DNA of 64,000 nt from CAMCTV01 sp964420985. GTDB taxonomy: Bacteria > Bacteroidota > Bacteroidia > Flavobacteriales_D > Sanyastnellaceae. Made by a program: the position numbers and the translations under genes. The stretch lies in NCBI GenBank assembly GCA_964420985.1, contig CAYQUT010000012.1:1-64000 (forward strand), read 5' to 3'. Every line of letters starts with the position of its first letter. Within the stretch, counting starts at the first letter, position 1. Positions 54,895 to 63,357 of the stretch are shown here, piece by piece. The notes beneath the pieces are model-generated. The model did no database searches. It saw only the letters and a program-made list of their open reading frames with translations, and was not told the DNA's origin.

Positions 54895-55446
54895 ATGTCA
54901 AGAATAGGAAAATTACCCATCACCATTCCTGCAGGCGTTAACGTATCCATGAGCAATGGAATAGTTACCGTGAAAGGTCCAAAAGGAGAGCTTTCTCAGG
55001 AAATCACTGGAGCAGTGAGTGTGGAAATTGCAGAAGGACAAATCGTGTTGACTCGCGCCAATGACCACAAAGATTCACGTTCAAAACACGGGTTGTATCG
55101 CGCTTTGATCAATAACATGATTGTAGGTGTAAGCACAGGCTGGAAAAAGAACTTAGAGATGATCGGTGTCGGTTATCGCGCCAAGACCACAGGTCAACAA
55201 TTGGAGATGACCCTTGGATTTAGCCATCCGATTGTTTTTGAATTACCATCAGAAATTACAGTTACTGCTAAGGCAGAAAAAGGAGAAAACCCATCCATCA
55301 CTTTAGAGTCTTATGACAAGCAATTGATTGGACAGGTAGCAGCAAAGATTCGTTCATTGCGCGCTCCAGAACCATACAAAGGAAAAGGTGTTCGTTACGT
55401 TGGTGAATTTGTACGCAAGAAAGCGGGTAAATCAGCAGCTAAATAA
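54895..55446 (+). CDS. rplF: 50S ribosomal protein L6
   Basis: 183 residues. SRIGKLPITIPAGVNVSM start, VKGPKGELSQEI and the C-terminal PEPYKGKGVRYVGEFVRKK. Near the factor-binding site. Confidence 0.98.
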   Translation: MSRIGKLPITIPAGVNVSMSNGIVTVKGPKGELSQEITGAVSVEIAEGQIVLTRANDHKDSRSKHGLYRALINNMIVGVSTGWKKNLEMIGVGYRAKTTGQQLEMTLGFSHPIVFELPSEITVTAKAEKGENPSITLESYDKQLIGQVAAKIRSLRAPEPYKGKGVRYVGEFVRKKAGKSAAK

Positions 55447-55455
55447 TAAAAGATT

Positions 55456-55809
55456 ATGGCATTCACAAAAGAAGCAAGAAGAGCTAAAATTCGCGCACGT
55501 GTTCGCTCTACCGTTAAAGGTACAGCTGAAAGACCTCGCTTGTCTGTATTCCGCAGCAACAAGCAGATTTATGCGCAAATCATCGACGATAATCAGGGAA
55601 AGACATTGGTGTCAGCAGGATCTGCTTACATCAAGGAGTCTCAGAGCATGCCCAAGATTGATCAGGCCAAAGTAGTAGGTAAGGCAATTGCTGAGCGCGC
55701 TATGGCAGCAGGTATCCAATCAGTGGTATTTGATCGTGGAGGATATTTGTATCACGGAAGAGTTAAATCATTGGCCGAGGCTGCTCGTGAAGCAGGGCTT
55801 AAATTCTGA
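55456..55809 (+). CDS. rplR: 50S ribosomal protein L18
   Basis: 117 residues. RAKIRARVRSTVKGTAERPR, LSVFRSNKQIYAQIIDD and VVFDRGGYLYHGRVKSLAE. Binds 5S rRNA. Confidence 0.97.
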   Translation: MAFTKEARRAKIRARVRSTVKGTAERPRLSVFRSNKQIYAQIIDDNQGKTLVSAGSAYIKESQSMPKIDQAKVVGKAIAERAMAAGIQSVVFDRGGYLYHGRVKSLAEAAREAGLKF

Positions 55810-55814
55810 TAAAA

Positions 55815-56327
55815 ATGGCAGAGGTAAAAAATGTTCGCTCTAGCGAAACAGAATTGAAAGACAAGTTGGTTGCGGTAAACCGTGTAACCAAAGTAACCAA
55901 GGGAGGTCGTACCTTCGGATTTGCAGCCATTGTTGTGGTTGGGAATGAGAATGGTGTAGTAGGCCATGGCTTGGGTAAGTCGAAAGAAGTAGCGGAAGCG
56001 GTGACCAAGGCCATCGAAGATGCAAAGAAAAACTTGGTCAAGGTGCCTATCAATCATGGAACAATACCACACGAAAACTCTGGAAAATTTGGTGGAGCGC
56101 GTGTTTTCATCAAGCCTGCTTCTCATGGTACTGGTGTTATCGCCGGTGGTGCGATGCGTGCGGTGTTGGAGTCTGCTGGTGTGACAGACGTTTTGGCTAA
56201 ATCCAAAGGTTCATCTAACCCACACAACGTGGTGAAGGCAACATTGAATGCACTTGCGGGTCTTCGTGATCCAAGAGAGATTGCCCGCATGCGTGGAATT
56301 ACATTGGATAAAGTGTTCAACGGTTAA
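55815..56327 (+). CDS. rpsE: 30S ribosomal protein S5
   Basis: 170 residues. VAVNRVTKVTKGGRTFGFAA, GHGLGKSKEVAEAVTKAIED, and GGAMRAVLESAGVTDVLAKS. Helicase/accuracy-linked 30S protein. Starts 5 bases after rplR. Confidence 0.98.
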   Translation: MAEVKNVRSSETELKDKLVAVNRVTKVTKGGRTFGFAAIVVVGNENGVVGHGLGKSKEVAEAVTKAIEDAKKNLVKVPINHGTIPHENSGKFGGARVFIKPASHGTGVIAGGAMRAVLESAGVTDVLAKSKGSSNPHNVVKATLNALAGLRDPREIARMRGITLDKVFNG

Positions 56328-56338
56328 TATTTAAAGAA

Positions 56339-56518
56339 ATGGCTAAAGTTGTTATAACTCAAGTAAGAAGCGCGATTGATTATCCAAAGCGCCAAAAAGA
56401 AACCATCAAAGCGTTGGGCATTAAAAAGTTGAACGTTTCAGTAGAGAAGGACTTGTCTCCCAATATTGAAGGTATGATCCGTGCGGTGAGCCACCTTTTG
56501 AAAGTTGAATACAAATAA
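56339..56518 (+). CDS. rpmD: 50S ribosomal protein L30
   Basis: 59 residues, found by reading the gap between rpsE and rplO. MAKVVITQVRSAIDYPKRQK, then TIKALGIKKLNVSVEKD, ending HLLKVEYK. Normal length and position in the spc block (S5-L30-L15). Confidence 0.96.
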   Translation: MAKVVITQVRSAIDYPKRQKETIKALGIKKLNVSVEKDLSPNIEGMIRAVSHLLKVEYK

Positions 56519-56535
56519 TATTTATTCGCATTACG

Positions 56536-56982
56536 ATGAAATTAAATACCCTTAAACCTGCAGAAGGTTCAGTAAAAAATAGAAAGCGCATTGGTCGTGG
56601 TGAAGGTTCTGGTCATGGTGGAACATCAACTCGTGGACACAAAGGTGCTGGATCTCGTTCTGGTGCTAAGCGCAAAATTGGTTTTGAAGGTGGTCAAATG
56701 CCTTTGCAACGTCGTTTACCAAAGTACGGTTTCCGTAACTTTAATCGCGTAGAATACAAAGGAATTAACCTAGATACTTTGTCATTGTTGGCTGAGAAAT
56801 TCAACCTTACCGAAATCACTCATGATATCATGGTTCAAAATGGTATCTGTTCTAAAAACGACTTGGTTAAAATCCTTGGTCGTGGTGAGTTGAAAGGTAA
56901 AATGAATGTTTCTGCACATGGTTTCTCTGCTACAGCAAAGGCGGCCATTGAAAACAACGGTGGAGTAGTAACTGTTCTTTAA
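56536..56982 (+). CDS. rplO: 50S ribosomal protein L15
   Basis: 148 residues. MKLNTLKPAEGSVKNRKRIG, a Gly-rich N-terminal extension (GEGSGHGGTSTRGHKGAGSR), GQMPLQRRLPKYGF, and ENNGGVVTVL at the end. Confidence 0.97.
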   Translation: MKLNTLKPAEGSVKNRKRIGRGEGSGHGGTSTRGHKGAGSRSGAKRKIGFEGGQMPLQRRLPKYGFRNFNRVEYKGINLDTLSLLAEKFNLTEITHDIMVQNGICSKNDLVKILGRGELKGKMNVSAHGFSATAKAAIENNGGVVTVL

Positions 56983-56990
56983 TCAGCAAT

Positions 56991-58325
56991 ATGAAAGGCT
57001 TTATTCAAAAAATAAAAGATATTTGGAACCACGATGAGTTGAGACACAAAATTGGATACACCCTTTTGTTGCTCTTGATTTACCGTGTTGGTTCCTTTAT
57101 CGTTCTTCCAGGTGTGGATTCTGCAAAATTAGATGCAGGTGCACAAGGTGGTTTATTGGGATTCTTGGGATTATTCACCGGAGGTGCATTCTCTCGTGTT
57201 TCCATTTTTGCTCTTGGAGTAATGCCTTACATTTCAGCTTCCATCATCATCCAATTGTTGGGGCTAGCAGTGCCTTCTATCCAAAAGATGCAGAAAGAAG
57301 GCGAGTCAGGTCGTAAAAAATTGAACCAATGGACCAGAACGTTGACCATTGCCATCGGCTTGGTTCAAGCACCTGGATATGTGGCGCAATATGTGCCAAC
57401 AAATGCGCACCCTGCGGGTTCTTTGTGGTTGATTTCTGCCGTGATCATTTTGACTTGTAGTACACTTTTTGTAATGTGGTTGGGTGAGCGCATCACTGAC
57501 AAAGGAATTGGAAATGGAACGTCATTGATTATCATGACGGGTATTATTTCAGACATTCCTCGTGGCTTATTTGCTGAATTTGCTGCTCAAACGCCTTTCT
57601 TCTTTTTGATTGAAATGGCCACTTTGGTAGTGATTATTGGAGCAACCATCGGAATTATTCAAGCTGTACGCCGTATTCCTGTTCAAATGGCTCGTCTGAG
57701 TGCTGGATCAGTAAGCGGAATGCCTCAAGGTGAAGCGGCCAGGTCATTTATTCCATTGCGTGTTAATTCTGCTGGAGTAATGCCCATTATCTTCGCGCAA
57801 GCCATCATGTTCATTCCATTGTATTTGCAAAATACAGAGTCTTTCCGTGATAGCGCTGTATTGGCAAGCCTCACGCGCATTGACGGAATAGGATACAATC
57901 TCTTGTTGTTCACGATGATTATTCTTTTCACTTTCTTCTACACGGCCATTGTTACCAATCCTACTCAAATCGCAGATGATTTGAAAAGAAACGGTAATTT
58001 CGTGCCTGGTGTGAAGCCAGGAAAGGATACTGCTGAATTTATTGATAGAGTTTTATCCAATATTACCCTTCCTGGTGGTATATTTGTCGGCCTTATTGCA
58101 ATCCTACCTTCTATTTTAATGATGTTAGGTTTGGCAAAGGCTCAACAATTCGCCCAATTCTTCGGAGGTACATCTCTGTTGATCACAGTGGGAGTTATGT
58201 TGGATTTGTTACAACAGATTGAAAGTCACTTGTTGTCTCGTCACTATGACGGATTGATGAAGTCCGGTAGAGTGAGAGGTCGCAACACAGGAGGTGCTGC
58301 TGTCAGCACTGGATATACTGTTTAA
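56991..58325 (+). CDS. secY: Preprotein translocase subunit SecY
   Basis: 444 residues with ten membrane segments. GYTLLLLLIYRVGSFIVLPG (TM1), plug region GAFSRVSIFALGVMPYISAS, RINSAGVMPIIFAQAIM-like TM7 segment (LRVNSAGVMPIIFAQA) and the C-terminal QIESHLLSRHYDGLMKSGR. Forms the Sec channel. adk, often next, is absent; map follows. Confidence 0.98.
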   Translation: MKGFIQKIKDIWNHDELRHKIGYTLLLLLIYRVGSFIVLPGVDSAKLDAGAQGGLLGFLGLFTGGAFSRVSIFALGVMPYISASIIIQLLGLAVPSIQKMQKEGESGRKKLNQWTRTLTIAIGLVQAPGYVAQYVPTNAHPAGSLWLISAVIILTCSTLFVMWLGERITDKGIGNGTSLIIMTGIISDIPRGLFAEFAAQTPFFFLIEMATLVVIIGATIGIIQAVRRIPVQMARLSAGSVSGMPQGEAARSFIPLRVNSAGVMPIIFAQAIMFIPLYLQNTESFRDSAVLASLTRIDGIGYNLLLFTMIILFTFFYTAIVTNPTQIADDLKRNGNFVPGVKPGKDTAEFIDRVLSNITLPGGIFVGLIAILPSILMMLGLAKAQQFAQFFGGTSLLITVGVMLDLLQQIESHLLSRHYDGLMKSGRVRGRNTGGAAVSTGYTV

Positions 58326-58328
58326 ACA

Positions 58329-59123
58329 GTGACGAGGGGGGCGAAACCGGTTGTAAAAACCGAGGATGAGATTGAGCTCATCCGAGTGAGTTCTTTACTT
58401 ATTGGAAAAACACAAGCGATGTTGGCGTCGCACATACGCCCCGGAGTTTCTACTGCGGAGTTGGATAAGTTGGTGCATGATTTTATCAAAGATCATGGTG
58501 CTTATCCAGGCTTCCTAGGTTACAATGATTTTCCGAATAGTATTTGCGCAAGTGTCAACTCAGCAGTTGTTCACGGTATTCCCAACAAGGAACCTTTGAA
58601 GGAAGGCGATATTGTTTCGGTGGATATCGGCGTGGTGAAAGATGGTTACTGGGGAGATTCAGCATTTACTTTCGCAGTGGGAGAAATTTCACCTGAAGTA
58701 AAGAAGCTCCTGATGGTAACCAGAGAATGTTTGGACTTGGCGATTGCCAAAGCCGTCGCGGGTAACCGGATAGGTGATATCGGAAACGCCGTTCAAACAC
58801 ATGCTGAAAACAATGGCTTTGGAGTGGTGAGAGAATTGGTTGGTCATGGAGTCGGCATTAATTTGCATGAAGCACCTGAAGTTCCCAATTATGGGAGAAA
58901 GGGAAGTGGCCCCGTATTACAAGAAGGATGGGTATTGGCCATTGAGCCAATGATTAATCTCGGTACCAGAAATGTCCGACAACTAAAAGATGGTTGGACC
59001 ATTCAAACCACTGACGGAAAACCAAGTGCTCATTTTGAGCATACGGTAGTGGTCAGAAAGAGCAACGCTGAAGTGTTATCCAGTTTTAAAGAAGTAGATT
59101 TGGTATTAAATAACAATAAATAA
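58329..59123 (+). CDS. map: Methionine aminopeptidase type I, GTG start
   Basis: 264 residues. Metal ligands: Asp in VSVDIGVVKDGYWGDSAF (two Asp), His in VGHGVGINLHEAP, Glu in LAIEPMINLG, Glu in FEHTVVV. Removes the first Met from new proteins. The only start that keeps the conserved N-terminus (VKTEDEIELIRVSSLL) is GTG at 58329, three bases after the secY stop; the first ATG is 32 codons in. Confidence 0.95.
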   Translation: MTRGAKPVVKTEDEIELIRVSSLLIGKTQAMLASHIRPGVSTAELDKLVHDFIKDHGAYPGFLGYNDFPNSICASVNSAVVHGIPNKEPLKEGDIVSVDIGVVKDGYWGDSAFTFAVGEISPEVKKLLMVTRECLDLAIAKAVAGNRIGDIGNAVQTHAENNGFGVVRELVGHGVGINLHEAPEVPNYGRKGSGPVLQEGWVLAIEPMINLGTRNVRQLKDGWTIQTTDGKPSAHFEHTVVVRKSNAEVLSSFKEVDLVLNNNK

Positions 59124-59149
59124 GGGCTTGCCCTACGAGAAAAAGAAAA

Positions 59150-59368
59150 ATGGCGAAACAATCATCGATCGAACTAGATGGCGTAATTGTAGAGGCTTTG
59201 TCCAATGCAATGTTTCGTGTAGAGTTGGAGAATGGGCATGTGATTATTGCGCATATATCGGGTAAAATGAGAATGCATTACATCCGCATTTTACCTGGTG
59301 ATAAAGTAAAGGTGGAAATGTCCCCTTACGATTTGACAAAAGGAAGAATTAGTTTTAGATACAAATAA
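59150..59368 (+). CDS. infA: Translation initiation factor IF-1
   Basis: 72 residues, single OB fold. MAKQSSIELDGVIVEALSN start, NGHVIIAHISGKMRMHYIRI, and GRISFRYK end. Confidence 0.98.
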   Translation: MAKQSSIELDGVIVEALSNAMFRVELENGHVIIAHISGKMRMHYIRILPGDKVKVEMSPYDLTKGRISFRYK

Positions 59369-59382
59369 GTAACTTAGAAAAG

Positions 59383-59499
59383 ATGAAAATAAGAGCCTCT
59401 ATCAAGAAGCGTTCGGCAGAATGTAAGATTGTTCGCCGCAAAGGGAAGTTGTATGTAATCAACAAGAAGAACCCTAAGTACAAACAAAGACAAGGATAA
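59383..59499 (+). CDS. rpmJ: 50S ribosomal protein L36, zinc-free form
   Basis: 38 residues, found by reading the infA-rpsM gap. MKIRASIKKRSAECKIVRRK, then GKLYVINKKNPKYKQRQG. The zinc-binding Cys residues are mostly replaced (one Cys left, the usual His is Tyr), so this is the C-minus type. Confidence 0.96.
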   Translation: MKIRASIKKRSAECKIVRRKGKLYVINKKNPKYKQRQG

Positions 59500-59530
59500 A
59501 CCCCAATTGGGATATAACTAATATCAGAAA

Positions 59531-59908
59531 ATGGCAAGGATTGCAGGTATCGATTTACCACGTAACAAAAGAGGAGAGATAGGTTTGACCTATATCTACG
59601 GTGTTGGTCGTAGCACAGCTCGTCGCATTTTAAGTGCAGGCGGAATCGACTTCAACAAGAAAGTATCAGAATGGAACGACGACGATTTGTCAAAGATCCG
59701 TGGTTTCATCACAGAGGAAATCAAAGTTGAAGGCGCATTGCGTTCAGAGGTTCAAATGAACATTAAGCGTTTAATGGACATCGGTTGCTACCGTGGTATC
59801 CGTCACCGTTTGGGTCTTCCATTGCGTGGTCAATCTACCAAGAACAACTCTCGTACTCGTAAGGGTAAGCGTAAGACAGTTGCGAACAAGAAAAAAGCGG
59901 TTAAATAA
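59531..59908 (+). CDS. rpsM: 30S ribosomal protein S13
   Basis: 125 residues. ARIAGIDLPRNKRGEIGLTY start, YRGIRHRLGLPLRGQSTKNN, and a basic tail that contacts P-site tRNA. Confidence 0.98.
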   Translation: MARIAGIDLPRNKRGEIGLTYIYGVGRSTARRILSAGGIDFNKKVSEWNDDDLSKIRGFITEEIKVEGALRSEVQMNIKRLMDIGCYRGIRHRLGLPLRGQSTKNNSRTRKGKRKTVANKKKAVK

Positions 59909-59932
59909 TCAATAGCACCATAGATACGAATC

Positions 59933-60319
59933 ATGGCTAAAGTAGAAAAAAAGAAAAAGAAGAATGTTGTAGTAGAAGCGGTGGGACAATGCCACGTGCA
60001 ATCTACTTTCAACAACATCATTATCAGCTTGACCAACAACAGCGGTCAGGTGATTTCATGGTCATCAGCTGGTAAGATGGGTTTCAGAGGATCAAAGAAA
60101 AACACTCCTTATGCTGCGCAAATGGCAGCAGAGCAATGCGGTAAAGAAGCATTTGACTTGGGTCTTCGCAAAGTGAAAGTTTTTGTAAAAGGACCTGGAG
60201 CAGGCCGTGAGTCAGCTATCCGTACCATCCACACTGTTGGTATTGAGGTGACAGAAATCGTGGATACCACTCCACTACCTCACAACGGATGTCGTCCTCC
60301 TAAAGCACGTCGTATCTAA
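59933..60319 (+). CDS. rpsK: 30S ribosomal protein S11
   Basis: 128 residues, with a Lys-rich start. HVQSTFNNIIISLTNNSGQV, GPGAGRESAIRTIHTVGIEV and PLPHNGCRPPKARRI. Confidence 0.98.
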   Translation: MAKVEKKKKKNVVVEAVGQCHVQSTFNNIIISLTNNSGQVISWSSAGKMGFRGSKKNTPYAAQMAAEQCGKEAFDLGLRKVKVFVKGPGAGRESAIRTIHTVGIEVTEIVDTTPLPHNGCRPPKARRI

Positions 60320-60336
60320 TTAATTGAACTAAGAAA

Positions 60337-60939
60337 ATGGCAAGATATATTGGACCCAAAACAAAGATTGCACGTAAGTTTCGTGAGGCAATCTATGGCC
60401 CTGATAAAGGTTTAGAAAAGCGTAATTACCCACCCGGACAGCACGGTCCTAACAAGCGTCGTGCAAAGCAGTCTGAATACGCTATTCAGTTGGCTGAAAA
60501 GCAAAAAGCAAAATATACTTATGGTATTTTGGAGAAGCAATTCGAGAACCTTTACAAAAAGGCCTCTGCTCGTCCAGGTGTAACGGGTGAAATTTTGTTG
60601 ACTTTGTGTGAGTCTCGTTTGGACAACGTCGTTTACCGTCTAGGAATTGCTCCAACCCGCTCTGGCGCTCGTCAATTGGTTGGTCATGGACATATCACTG
60701 TAAATGGTCACGTAGTGAACATCGCTTCTTACTTGTTGCGTGCGGGTGATCGCATCGCCGTTCGTGAGAAATCAAAGTCTTTGCAATCCATCGTGATGTC
60801 TTTGTCTAACCGTCAAAAATTTGACTGGTTGGATTGGAACGATGCTGACAAGGCAGGTGTTTACATCAAGCATCCAGAGCGCGTTCAAATCCCTGAGAAC
60901 ATCAGAGAGCAGTTGATCGTCGAATTGTATTCTAAGTAA
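60337..60939 (+). CDS. rpsD: 30S ribosomal protein S4
   Basis: 200 residues. MARYIGPKTKIARKFREAIY with no N-terminal zinc Cys residues, NYPPGQHGPNKRRAKQSEYA, and the S4 RNA-binding domain LVGHGHITVNGHVV. Primary 16S rRNA binder. The gene order S13-S11-S4-rpoA-L17 is standard. Confidence 0.98.
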   Translation: MARYIGPKTKIARKFREAIYGPDKGLEKRNYPPGQHGPNKRRAKQSEYAIQLAEKQKAKYTYGILEKQFENLYKKASARPGVTGEILLTLCESRLDNVVYRLGIAPTRSGARQLVGHGHITVNGHVVNIASYLLRAGDRIAVREKSKSLQSIVMSLSNRQKFDWLDWNDADKAGVYIKHPERVQIPENIREQLIVELYSK

Positions 60940-60962
60940 TCTATAAACTAAAATATTGTATA

Positions 60963-61955
60963 ATGGCCATTATTGATTTCGTAAAACCAGACAAAGTAAT
61001 CATGCTTGAAAGCAATGATTTCACTGGTTCATTCGAATTCCGTCCGTTGGAACCCGGATTCGGAATTACCATCGGAAACGCGTTGCGCCGCATTTTGCTT
61101 TCCTCTTTGGAAGGCTTTGCCATCACCTCCATCAAAATTGAAGGTGTTGACCACGAATTCTCAACCATAAAAGGCGTTGTTGAAGATATCACTGAAATCA
61201 TTTTGAATTTGAAACAGGTACGTTTCAAGTGTCAAATTGATGGTACTGACTATGAGAAGTTCTCCATCACTGTTGGTGGTCAAGAGCAATTCAAAGCAGG
61301 TGAAATTGGTAACTTCACAACGGCATTCCAAGTTTTAAATCCCGATTTGGTGGTTTGTAACATGGACCCAAAGGTGAAAATCAAAATGGATTTGGTGATT
61401 CAAAAGGGTCGTGGATATCGTCCAGCTGAGGAAAACAAGACCAGCAGTGCTCCTGTTGGAACCATTTTCATCGACAGCATCTTTACACCCATGAGAAACG
61501 TGAAGTTCAGCATTGAAAACTTCCGTGTGGAGCAAAAGACGGATTATGAGAAGTTGATTCTTGAAATTCAAGGTGATGGTTCAATCACACCTAAAAACGC
61601 CCTTCAAGAGGCTGCTAAGATTTTGATTCACCACTTTATGTTGTTCAGCGATGAGCGCATCACTTTGGAGACAGAAATCAAGCGTGAGTCAGAGGAGTTT
61701 GATGAGAGCAGCTTGCACATGCGTCAATTGTTGAAGACCAAGTTGGTTGACATGGATTTGAGCGTACGTGCCTTGAATTGCTTGAAAGCTGCTGATATCG
61801 ACACGTTGGGTGATTTGGTTTCTTTCAATAAGAACGACTTGTTGAAATTCAGAAACTTTGGTAAGAAATCTTTGACCGAGTTAGAAGAATTGGTAGAAAA
61901 CAAAGGATTACAGTTCGGAATGAACGTATCAAAATACAAATTGGATCGCGATTAA
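60963..61955 (+). CDS. rpoA: RNA polymerase subunit alpha
   Basis: 330 residues. N-terminal domain with LEPGFGITIGNALRRILLSS (dimerisation), linker, and the C-terminal domain DLSVRALNCLKAADIDTLGD (DNA and activator contacts) ending in GKKSLTELEELV. Confidence 0.98.
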   Translation: MAIIDFVKPDKVIMLESNDFTGSFEFRPLEPGFGITIGNALRRILLSSLEGFAITSIKIEGVDHEFSTIKGVVEDITEIILNLKQVRFKCQIDGTDYEKFSITVGGQEQFKAGEIGNFTTAFQVLNPDLVVCNMDPKVKIKMDLVIQKGRGYRPAEENKTSSAPVGTIFIDSIFTPMRNVKFSIENFRVEQKTDYEKLILEIQGDGSITPKNALQEAAKILIHHFMLFSDERITLETEIKRESEEFDESSLHMRQLLKTKLVDMDLSVRALNCLKAADIDTLGDLVSFNKNDLLKFRNFGKKSLTELEELVENKGLQFGMNVSKYKLDRD

Positions 61956-61977
61956 TCGATCAAAATAGCGTAAAGAA

Positions 61978-62520
61978 ATGAGACACGGAAAAACAGTAAA
62001 TCATTTAGGAAGAAAGGCAGAGCACCGCGAAGCTTTGTTAATGAACATGGCTAACTCTTTGATCGAGCACAAGCGTATCAATACTACTGTGGCCAAGGCA
62101 AAAGCATTGAAAAAATATGTTGAGCCATTGTTGACCAAATCAAAGACAGACAGCACACACTCTCGCCGTATTGTTTTCAGTTACTTGAAAAACAAAGAAG
62201 CGGTTACGGAATTGTTCCGTGAGATTTCTCCAAAAATCGCAGACCGTCCAGGAGGTTACACACGTATCATCCGTTTGGGATTCCGTCAAGGAGACAATGC
62301 TGAAATGGCGATGATTGAGTTGGTTGATTTCAATGAGATCTACGGAAAAGAAGCGGATCAAGCTGCAGCTAAGAAGCGTACACGTCGTGGTGGTGCTAAA
62401 AAGAAAGAGGATGAAGGAACAGTTGAGGCTTCAGCCGAAGGTGCAGAAGGCGCTACGGAAGAAAAGCCAAAAGCAAAACGCGCTCCACGTAAAAAGAAAG
62501 ATGATTCAGCTGCTGAATAA
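61978..62520 (+). CDS. rplQ: 50S ribosomal protein L17 with extended tail
   Basis: 180 residues; E. coli L17 has 127. MRHGKTVNHLGRKAEHREAL start and GGYTRIIRLGFRQGDNAEMA core. The last ~50 residues are a Lys/Ala/Glu-rich low-complexity tail, as in other Bacteroidota. Last gene before the terminator. Confidence 0.97.
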   Translation: MRHGKTVNHLGRKAEHREALLMNMANSLIEHKRINTTVAKAKALKKYVEPLLTKSKTDSTHSRRIVFSYLKNKEAVTELFREISPKIADRPGGYTRIIRLGFRQGDNAEMAMIELVDFNEIYGKEADQAAAKKRTRRGGAKKKEDEGTVEASAEGAEGATEEKPKAKRAPRKKKDDSAAE

Positions 62521-62538
62521 TCTTCAAAAATATCATTG

Positions 62539-62567
62539 AAAAAAGCCATCGTTTAGATGGCTTTTTT
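62539..62567 (+). terminator. Terminator of the ribosomal supercluster
   Basis: A 12-bp perfect stem (AAAAAAGCCATC with its complement) and a GTTTA loop, ending in a T-run, 18 bases after the rplQ stop. Confidence 0.93.
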
Positions 62568-62579
62568 GTTTTCCATGAC

Positions 62580-62587
62580 TACCTTTG
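62580..62587 (+). promoter_or_regulatory. -7 box for the etfBA genes
   Basis: TACCTTTG matches TAnnTTTG, 20 bases before the etfB ATG and just after the terminator. No TTG at the ideal distance. Confidence 0.5.
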
Positions 62588-62607
62588 CCTCCACAAATAA
62601 AAGACTG

Positions 62608-63345
62608 ATGAAGATCCTCGTTTGTATCAGCAAAGTTCCTGATACCACTGCGAAAATCGCATTCTCAAATCCAACCACCTACGACGAAAATGGCGTCACC
62701 TTTATCATCAACCCGTATGATGAATGGTATGCGTTGGTTAGAGCACTTGAATTGAAAGAAACCATCGGAGGAACGGTTGTAGCCGCCTCTGTAGGAGGTG
62801 CCGATTACGAGCCCATAATCCGCAAGGCCTTGGCCATCGGAGCAGATGAAGGAGTGAGAATTGATGCGCCAGAAAGCGATGCTTTTGCCGTTGCCACAGA
62901 ATTGGCGCAATACGCCAAGGACAATGCTTTTGATTTGATTTTGTGCGGAAAAGAAACCATCCAATACAATGGTGGCGTAGTGCCAGGAATGGTGGCAGAG
63001 ATGTTGGGTTTGCCCTACGTTTTTGGTGCGTCGAAATTGGAATTAAAAGACAACAAGGTGATTCTTGAGAGAGAAATCGCGACGGGTGTCGAAGTATTTG
63101 AATCTGCATTGCCCATGGTAGTTTCAGCCGCCAAAGGAATGGCAGAACAACGCATACCCAATATGCGTGGCATCATGGCAGCAAGAACCAAACCGTTGGC
63201 CGTTGTGCCTTCTTGCGGTGCAAGTGCGGCCACTGCCGTACAGCAATTTGAAATGCCTCCAGCTAAAAGTGGTTGCAAAATGATCCCTGCTGACCAAGCA
63301 GCTAGTTTGATTCAATTGTTACACGAAGAAGCCAAAGTCATCTAA
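62608..63345 (+). CDS. etfB: Electron transfer flavoprotein, beta subunit
   Basis: 245 residues. MKILVCISKVPDTTAKI start, INPYDEWYALVRALELKE, GKETIQYNGGVVPGMVAEML and the AMP-site region. Carries electrons from acyl-CoA dehydrogenases toward the quinone pool. The frame is open upstream into the terminator, so the ATG at 62608 is chosen. Confidence 0.95.
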   Translation: MKILVCISKVPDTTAKIAFSNPTTYDENGVTFIINPYDEWYALVRALELKETIGGTVVAASVGGADYEPIIRKALAIGADEGVRIDAPESDAFAVATELAQYAKDNAFDLILCGKETIQYNGGVVPGMVAEMLGLPYVFGASKLELKDNKVILEREIATGVEVFESALPMVVSAAKGMAEQRIPNMRGIMAARTKPLAVVPSCGASAATAVQQFEMPPAKSGCKMIPADQAASLIQLLHEEAKVI

Positions 63346-63357
63346 TATCGGAACGTA

